Part shown: piece by piece, positions 28,155-31,121 of the stretch
How positions within the stretch are numbered: position 1 is the stretch's first letter
How the letters are laid out: each line of letters begins with the position of its first letter
Virus record (IMG/VR): IMGVR_UViG_3300032164_000049
Span: 1 to 31,121 of that record
From: a virus
Direction: 5' to 3' (one strand)
DNA: 31,121 bases
Made by a program: the position numbers and the translations under genes
Notes under the pieces: model-generated
Told to the model about the DNA's origin: nothing
What the model saw: the letters and a program-made list of their open reading frames with translations, nothing else
Database searches by the model: none

Positions 28155-28475
28155 CTAGACTTCCCCTTTTAGCTGCAAACTTTCTATCCTCTGGTTCTTA
28201 TGGCCACTAGCTCGAAACCGCGTGTGCGTCCCTTGAGACTGAAACATCTCGAAACTTGTCGCCTTGAAAGTCTTAGTGCCGTCAGAAGCCAAGATTTCAG
28301 GGATCCATTCTGCTTGCGCTTTCAATTTTTCCACTTCCGTTTTTAGTAGTTCTGTTTCTTTTCCTTGAGCTTCTATGATTTCAATGAGGACATCAAACTT
28401 TCCTTTAACATCCTTATCGGGCAAGTTGCTCAAGCTTGCCAAAAGATTGTTTACTCTACTTTCACATGCTTCCAT
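28155..28475 (-). CDS. Coiled-coil protein, first gene of the minus-strand operon
   Basis: A 106-residue protein. Residues about 5-55 are a coiled coil (FDVLIEIIEAQGKETELLKT, EVEKLKAQAEW), followed by a C-terminal part with several Ser/Thr and basic residues (FKATSFEMFQSQGTHTRFRA, SGHKNQRIESL). No family is recognised. It is placed first after a TATA element (28530-28523), so it is likely strongly expressed. It may be an oligomeric partner for the early proteins. A short hairpin sits in its leader region. Confidence 0.6.
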   Translation of the reverse strand: MEACESRVNNLLASLSNLPDKDVKGKFDVLIEIIEAQGKETELLKTEVEKLKAQAEWIPEILASDGTKTFKATSFEMFQSQGTHTRFRASGHKNQRIESLQLKGEV

Positions 28476-28499
28476 ATTTTTCGTCTCTTTTGGTTTTAC

Positions 28500-28530
28500 G
28501 CTAGCCTCTCGGAGAAGCTAGCAATATAAA
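28500..28530 (-). promoter_or_regulatory. TATA element and hairpin before the minus-strand operon
   Basis: On the minus strand TTTATATT (28530-28523) is a good archaeal TATA box; a start about 26 bases on falls near 28500, 25 bases before ATG 28475. An inverted repeat, GCTAGC (28500-28505) and GCTAGC (28517-28522) with TCT/AGA inside, lies between the TATA box and that start, so it could be an operator rather than an RNA hairpin. Confidence 0.45.
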
Positions 28531-28860
28531 GAAAAGAGTAAGAAGCCTGTCATATTTCTAGGCTCTTTGAGCTTTGGCAAGCGAGCGCTTGTCTTGCAGG
28601 TCCTCTTTCGCTTGTCAGAGGCGCTTACTTTTCTTCGGCGATTCTGACTTTGCTTGAGATGCTGAAAGAAAGATTCTTGCCGTCTGTGCGGAAGCGTCTT
28701 AGGCGGCTTGCTTTCGTCTTTCTCTCGGTATTGCTCTGCTGCTGCTCGAGACTAGCTTGACAAGAAAATTAATATAAACTTTTGCTTTTGTTCTATGCAC
28801 AACTTCACTTTAGAATTCAACGAGAATGTTAGGAGCCACAAGCATAAGTCTAAATAGTGA
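28531..28860. other. Gene-free stretch with short stem-loops and TATA-like sites
   Basis: About 330 bases without a convincing gene. AATATAAAC at 28771-28779 is a strong TATA-like site on the minus strand (GTTTATATT). Downstream of it, on the minus strand, an open frame of about 46 codons (KASRLRRFRTDGKNLSF region) lacks any usual start. Several small hairpins occur: CCTCT/AGAGG, CAAGCG/CGCTTG, GCTC/GAGC. An untranslated RNA or a regulatory region is possible. CTAAATAG near 28851 may be the TATA box of the downstream HTH gene. Confidence 0.3.
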
Positions 28861-28886
28861 GATGGGCAAAATAATGAAAGCTTAAT

Positions 28887-28920
28887 CTGTCCGACCCTCC
28901 GCGAACGAAGAGTCGGACAG
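28887..28920 (+). repeat. Inverted repeat before the HTH gene
   Basis: Perfect 9-bp arms CTGTCCGAC (28887-28895) and GTCGGACAG (28912-28920), with an inner CT/AG pair and loop. It lies 45 bases before the ATG of a helix-turn-helix gene. As RNA it is a stable hairpin; as DNA it could be an operator for autoregulation. There is no following T run. Confidence 0.55.
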
Positions 28921-28965
28921 GAGCGCAGCAGATCTCCCAAGAGGCGACGTAGGAGAATCAGCCAA

Positions 28966-29289
28966 ATGCTACATAACAAGTATTCAACAAATAAGCCTTT
29001 CGCAAGAAGAATCCCGCTAGTTCCCCGAGAAGCAGCTGCGATCATTAAGCTCCGCAGAAACTTCCGCTACACAATTAACGTTCTAGCTAAAGTTTTCGGC
29101 AGAAGCACAAGCATCATTCACAGGCTCCTAAAGTTCAACACTGATCTTGGAGCTCTAAGAAAAGTAGATCTCCGCAGAATACCGACAAGAGTTAAGAAAA
29201 TTAGTTCAGCAAGACAAGAAGCAACTCTCTATCGTTTTCTTGATAGCTGGGTCGCCTGGATAAGCTCAGAAGAGGAGAAGCCGCCCTAA
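28966..29289 (+). CDS. Helix-turn-helix DNA-binding protein
   Basis: A 107-residue basic protein. Residues about 25-60 form a helix-turn-helix of Hin/transposase or sigma region 4 type: PREAAAIIKLRRNFRYTINV, LAKVFGRSTSIIHRLLKF, in which 'TINVLAKVFGRSTSIIHRLL' gives helix-turn-recognition helix. A basic region (RKVDLRRIPTRVKKISSARQ) and a C-terminal helix follow. GGAG precedes the ATG by 12 bases. A strong inverted repeat lies upstream. It probably regulates viral genes, perhaps the divergent early operon. No catalytic domain follows, so it is not a transposase. Confidence 0.65.
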   Translation: MLHNKYSTNKPFARRIPLVPREAAAIIKLRRNFRYTINVLAKVFGRSTSIIHRLLKFNTDLGALRKVDLRRIPTRVKKISSARQEATLYRFLDSWVAWISSEEEKPP

Positions 29290-29402
29290 CGCCTTAAACT
29301 TGTCTTATAATTCAATACTTAAGATAGAATAGAGACTAGACTAGACAAAGAAAAGTAAAGAGAAACGAGAGAGAAAATCTAGAAAAAGCTACTTTAACAC
29401 TT

Positions 29403-29431
29403 CTCTCTGGTATACTCTTGAGAGCTTTTTT
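29403..29431 (+). terminator. Hairpin with T run after the HTH gene
   Basis: CTCTC (29403-29407) pairs with GAGAG (29420-29424) and is followed by CTTTTTT. A T run alone can end transcription in archaea. It lies 114 bases after the HTH stop, in a 213-base gap that also holds a short GACTA repeat near 29330 and purine-rich sequence. Confidence 0.35.
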
Positions 29432-29502
29432 CTTATTGGGTAAGTCTTAAATTCGAGTAGTTGTAGATGTGTGTCTAGTGATACGAGTTGGTTTAGTGGG
29501 TA

Positions 29503-29769
29503 GTGAGTGTTCTGAAGGCTAATTCTGGTAGTTCTGACTCTGTAGAGTCTGATTCTCGATTTGATGGTTTTGTGGAATGTAGGCAAGCTCGGATTCTGTC
29601 AGACGCTAAAATCTTGGCTGATTTTGAAGCGTTGAACTTGTCCGTTTCTGGTGAACGGGTGATTCTCTGGGATTGTCCATTGATGTCATGTGATGTTGCA
29701 TGGCCTCATTGTTCTAGGTCTTGTGTAGAACGTTTTGCGTTCAGGTGGTGGGAGCATTTCGGTGAATAG
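29503..29769 (+). CDS. Small Cys-rich protein (88 aa)
   Basis: An 88-residue ORF from GTG 29503. The N-terminal part is Ser/Asp-rich and low in structure; the C-terminal part, LWDCPLMSCDVAWPHCSRSC, has four Cys and one His that may bind zinc, followed by an aromatic tail (FAFRWWEHF). No strong ribosome site is visible before the GTG. The Cys-rich end argues for a real gene, and the function is unknown. Confidence 0.45.
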   Translation: MSVLKANSGSSDSVESDSRFDGFVECRQARILSDAKILADFEALNLSVSGERVILWDCPLMSCDVAWPHCSRSCVERFAFRWWEHFGE

Positions 29770-29810
29770 TCTTTATTCCAGCACTTTTTCATAGAAGAAA
29801 CTCTCTAGTA

Positions 29811-29838
29811 TAGTGTATGAGTGATAGTGTATGAGTGA
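29811..29838 (+). repeat. Perfect 14-bp tandem duplication
   Basis: TAGTGTATGAGTGA occurs twice, 29811-29824 and 29825-29838. The second copy contains the ATG of the small Cys-rich gene; the first contains an ATG in another frame that stops at once. A recent slip-strand duplication or a paired binding site are both possible. Confidence 0.7.
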
Positions 29839-29968
29839 CTCTAGAAGTGATCTAAGAAAGGTCCAGGCTCAAGTATGCAAAGCTTGCAAGGCTTGTAAGT
29901 CTTATGAAGATTCTCAGAAATGCCAGACTCACTCGGCAATAAACAGGATTTTCCAAAATTCAACATAG
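29831..29968 (+). CDS. Tiny Cys-rich protein (45 aa)
   Basis: A 45-residue ORF with QVCKACKACKSYEDSQKCQT, i.e. four Cys followed by His, which fits a small zinc knuckle. The ATG lies in the second copy of the 14-bp duplication. No Shine-Dalgarno site is seen, so translation may be leaderless or weak. The Cys-x2-Cys-x2-Cys spacing followed by C-x2-H is unlikely by chance and matches the style of the other small zinc proteins in this window. Confidence 0.45.
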   Translation: MSDSRSDLRKVQAQVCKACKACKSYEDSQKCQTHSAINRIFQNST

Positions 29969-30284
29969 AGATACTTTTCAGAGCCTTATATAGTTAGCCA
30001 GATTTTTGACAGTTTTTTCTCAGCTAATGGAGAAAACAGCCTTTTCAGCTTTCGACAAGTCCATTTATTGCATCGGAAACTGATAATCAATATTCTTAAG
30101 TCTTACGATTCTTAATAATAATGTAGAAAATGCATGGAAAGGGCATGACACTATAAAGTTGACGCTGTTAGGATAGCCTCTTTAGCTTAGAAGTACCTAC
30201 TCGTGCCATCGGAGCCTTTTTTGCGGTTATTCAGCAAGACTTTTAAACGGAACTAAAGAATAGAAGACAAGGAGAAAAAATCAA
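29969..30284. promoter_or_regulatory. AT-rich gene-free region with several TATA-like sites
   Basis: About 316 bases without a firm gene. CTTATATAG (29985-29993), CTATAAAG (30151-30158) and TTTTAAAC (30241-30248) each look like archaeal TATA boxes on the + strand. The last is about 40 bases before ATG 30285, giving a short leader with GGAG (30271-30274). A T6 run at 30217-30222 could end a short transcript begun near 30180. No tRNA or known RNA is recognised. An origin or control region is possible. Confidence 0.35.
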
Positions 30285-30500
30285 ATGGACTGCGAAATAT
30301 CTGTAGTCAGACATCTTGCTGACGACGAAAAAGAGAAGTATGTCGCTACACTCAAAGGAGAAACACTTCTCGACGGGGAAATTATACAAGTAGAACTAAA
30401 GTTGACATCAAAGGCAGGGCAACTAATTACTGCCTGGCCCCTGGGTAGCGTCTCAAACGTGAAAGTAGGACCTACTCCTCAACAGAAACTGAAACAGTAA
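30285..30500 (+). CDS. Small beta-rich protein (71 aa)
   Basis: A 71-residue protein from ATG 30285 with GGAG (30271-30274) and a TATA element upstream. Strands EISVVRHLADDEKEKYVATL, GEIIQVELKLTSKAGQLITA and WPLGSVSNVKVGP suggest a small beta barrel. No family is recognised. It may be a regulator or host-interaction protein. A pyrimidine-rich stretch with several T runs after the stop (30508-30530) may serve as terminator for this gene and, on the other strand, separates it from the convergent nuclease-like gene. Confidence 0.6.
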   Translation: MDCEISVVRHLADDEKEKYVATLKGETLLDGEIIQVELKLTSKAGQLITAWPLGSVSNVKVGPTPQQKLKQ

Positions 30501-30534
30501 GCTTCATCTCTTTCCCTTTTTCTTTCTCTATCGC

Positions 30535-30888
30535 TTATAGCCCGTTTGCCTTTGCTATTTTCTGTGCAAACTCTTCAGCTTGTTTAGGCGTAAGCGGTGG
30601 CTTGTAGGGATATCTCACAACAATGTAGCCTTTAGACTCTAGAGCATTAGTTACGTACTCATCGCGGAGCTTGACTGCATTACTTGTCAAGTGTACCGGA
30701 CCATCTAAGAAGCCGACAACTGAAGGCCTGTTCTCAGCTCTGTTATCGATCAGAGCATCAGCATTCGTTGCTTCCAGGATAATGACTTGCTGAAACTGAG
30801 CTTTAGGCACTAGTTTCTTCAAAGGAATTCGGATCGCTAGATCTCCAGCGCTTTCTGTCCCTGTCATCCTTTCTCTAAAATTAGTCAT
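30535..30888 (-). CDS. Vsr/DUF559-like nuclease-fold protein
   Basis: A 117-residue protein. VVGFLDGPVHLTSNAVKLRD, then EYVTNALESKGYIVVRYPYK resembles the core of Vsr/DUF559 endonuclease-like domains (strand with Asp, Pro-x-His, Arg-Asp, then L-x-x-x-G-Y-x-V-x-R). The N-terminal part IPLKKLVPKAQFQQVIILEA may include the first acidic element. Such domains nick or cut DNA, or occur fused to helicases. ATG 30888 overlaps the preceding stop (ATGA) and follows GGGAG. Catalytic competence cannot be judged because the usual E-x-D spacing is unclear. Confidence 0.6.
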   Translation of the reverse strand: MTNFRERMTGTESAGDLAIRIPLKKLVPKAQFQQVIILEATNADALIDNRAENRPSVVGFLDGPVHLTSNAVKLRDEYVTNALESKGYIVVRYPYKPPLTPKQAEEFAQKIAKANGL

Positions 30889-31121
30889 TTCTCTCCCTTC
30901 TTGAATGCTCTCAATCCAGAAATCATTGACGCTTGAAGTTCACATAGCAAGTTATATTTAGCCAAGTCTTTCAATAGTAAGTCTTTCAATACTTTCTCGT
31001 TGTCTTTCTGGAAAACAGAAAACAAGTCATGGAAACTATCATATTCACTAAGTATATGGTCGCAAGCATCATTGTCCAGCAGTATATCTCGGAATTTGTC
31101 TAAGGCTTTCCTCAAATCTTT
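30885..31121 (-). CDS. Helical protein, probably cut by the window edge
   Basis: The frame is open to the window edge; TTG 31115 could start it, but it may extend beyond. The visible 76 residues are helical and acidic to basic in turn: LDKFRDILLDNDACDHILSE, YDSFHDLFSVFQKDNEKVLK, DLLLKDLAKYNLLCELQASM. It ends GLRAFKKGEK and overlaps the nuclease-like gene by four bases (ATGA), so the two are translated together and may act as partners. No family is recognised. Confidence 0.5.
   Translation of the reverse strand, partial: KDLRKALDKFRDILLDNDACDHILSEYDSFHDLFSVFQKDNEKVLKDLLLKDLAKYNLLCELQASMISGLRAFKKGEK

Noticed and set aside
28966-29289. Transposase or resolvase identity for the HTH protein
   Set aside because: No catalytic domain, terminal inverted repeats or target duplication around it.
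29290-29400. CRISPR-like repeats in the purine-rich stretch
   Set aside because: Only a short GACTA repeat is present; no regularly spaced repeat of useful length.
30027-30083. 18-codon ORF (MEKTAFSAFDKSIYCIGN) downstream of a TATA-like site
   Set aside because: Too short, no ribosome site and no coupling to other genes; kept only as part of the regulatory region.
30150-30240. Possible tRNA or small structured RNA followed by a T run
   Set aside because: No T-loop consensus or cloverleaf could be drawn; only a TATA-like site and a T6 run remain.

Overview
The window looks like most of the genome of a tailed (head-tail, Caudoviricetes-type) virus of an archaeon. The viral assignment rests on a near-complete, co-directional morphogenesis module on the + strand: terminase, portal, MuF-like protein, protease, scaffold-like protein, cement-like protein, encapsulin-like HK97-fold capsid protein, neck proteins, tail tube, tail chaperones, tape measure and hub. 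The archaeal assignment rests on TATA-type promoter elements (for example 5651-5659, 26 bp before an ATG that would be leaderless), on many tiny zinc-finger proteins, and on a membrane-anchored beta-sandwich protein at 19812-20267 of a kind I associate with Bathyarchaeia and related archaea. The exact host lineage is inference. No integrase, tRNA, CRISPR array or IS element was found.

Layout. (1) 1-1232, minus strand: small accessory genes (Cys-rich proteins, a one-helix membrane peptide, a coiled-coil protein). (2) A divergent promoter region at 1233-1344, then 1345-3724 (+): ParB-like protein, ABC ATPase, GNAT acetyltransferase, winged-helix protein and ASCH protein, which I read as a candidate nucleic-acid modification cassette. 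(3) 3732-11080: packaging and head genes. Structured, gene-free stretches precede the protease gene (8233-8269) and the scaffold-like gene (9217-9293). (4) 11153-15496: about 4.3 kb of accessory virion genes between capsid and connector (glycosyltransferase-methyltransferase, glycine-hinge and fibre-like proteins, beta-sandwich proteins). (5) 15561-25378: connector, two neck-type proteins carrying large extra domains (one looks like an alpha/alpha-toroid glycosidase), tail tube, tail chaperones with a likely -1 frameshift, a short tape measure, a 983-residue hub/fibre and a holin-like protein. (6) 25480-28475, minus strand: a compact early-type operon with very strong Shine-Dalgarno sites, including a DUF932-like protein and zinc-ribbon proteins. 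(7) 28476-31121: regulatory sequence with hairpins and TATA elements, a helix-turn-helix gene, small Cys-rich genes and a Vsr/DUF559-like nuclease.

The most unusual theme is recoding. The three longest A runs in the window are each exactly nine bases, and each sits at a junction where a -1 shift joins two reading frames. Several genes have coding frames that extend upstream of any ATG/GTG/TTG, with ATT/ATA/ATC placed at Shine-Dalgarno distance. Either this virus uses slippage and near-cognate starts heavily, or the assembly has lost single bases. Reads covering these sites would decide.
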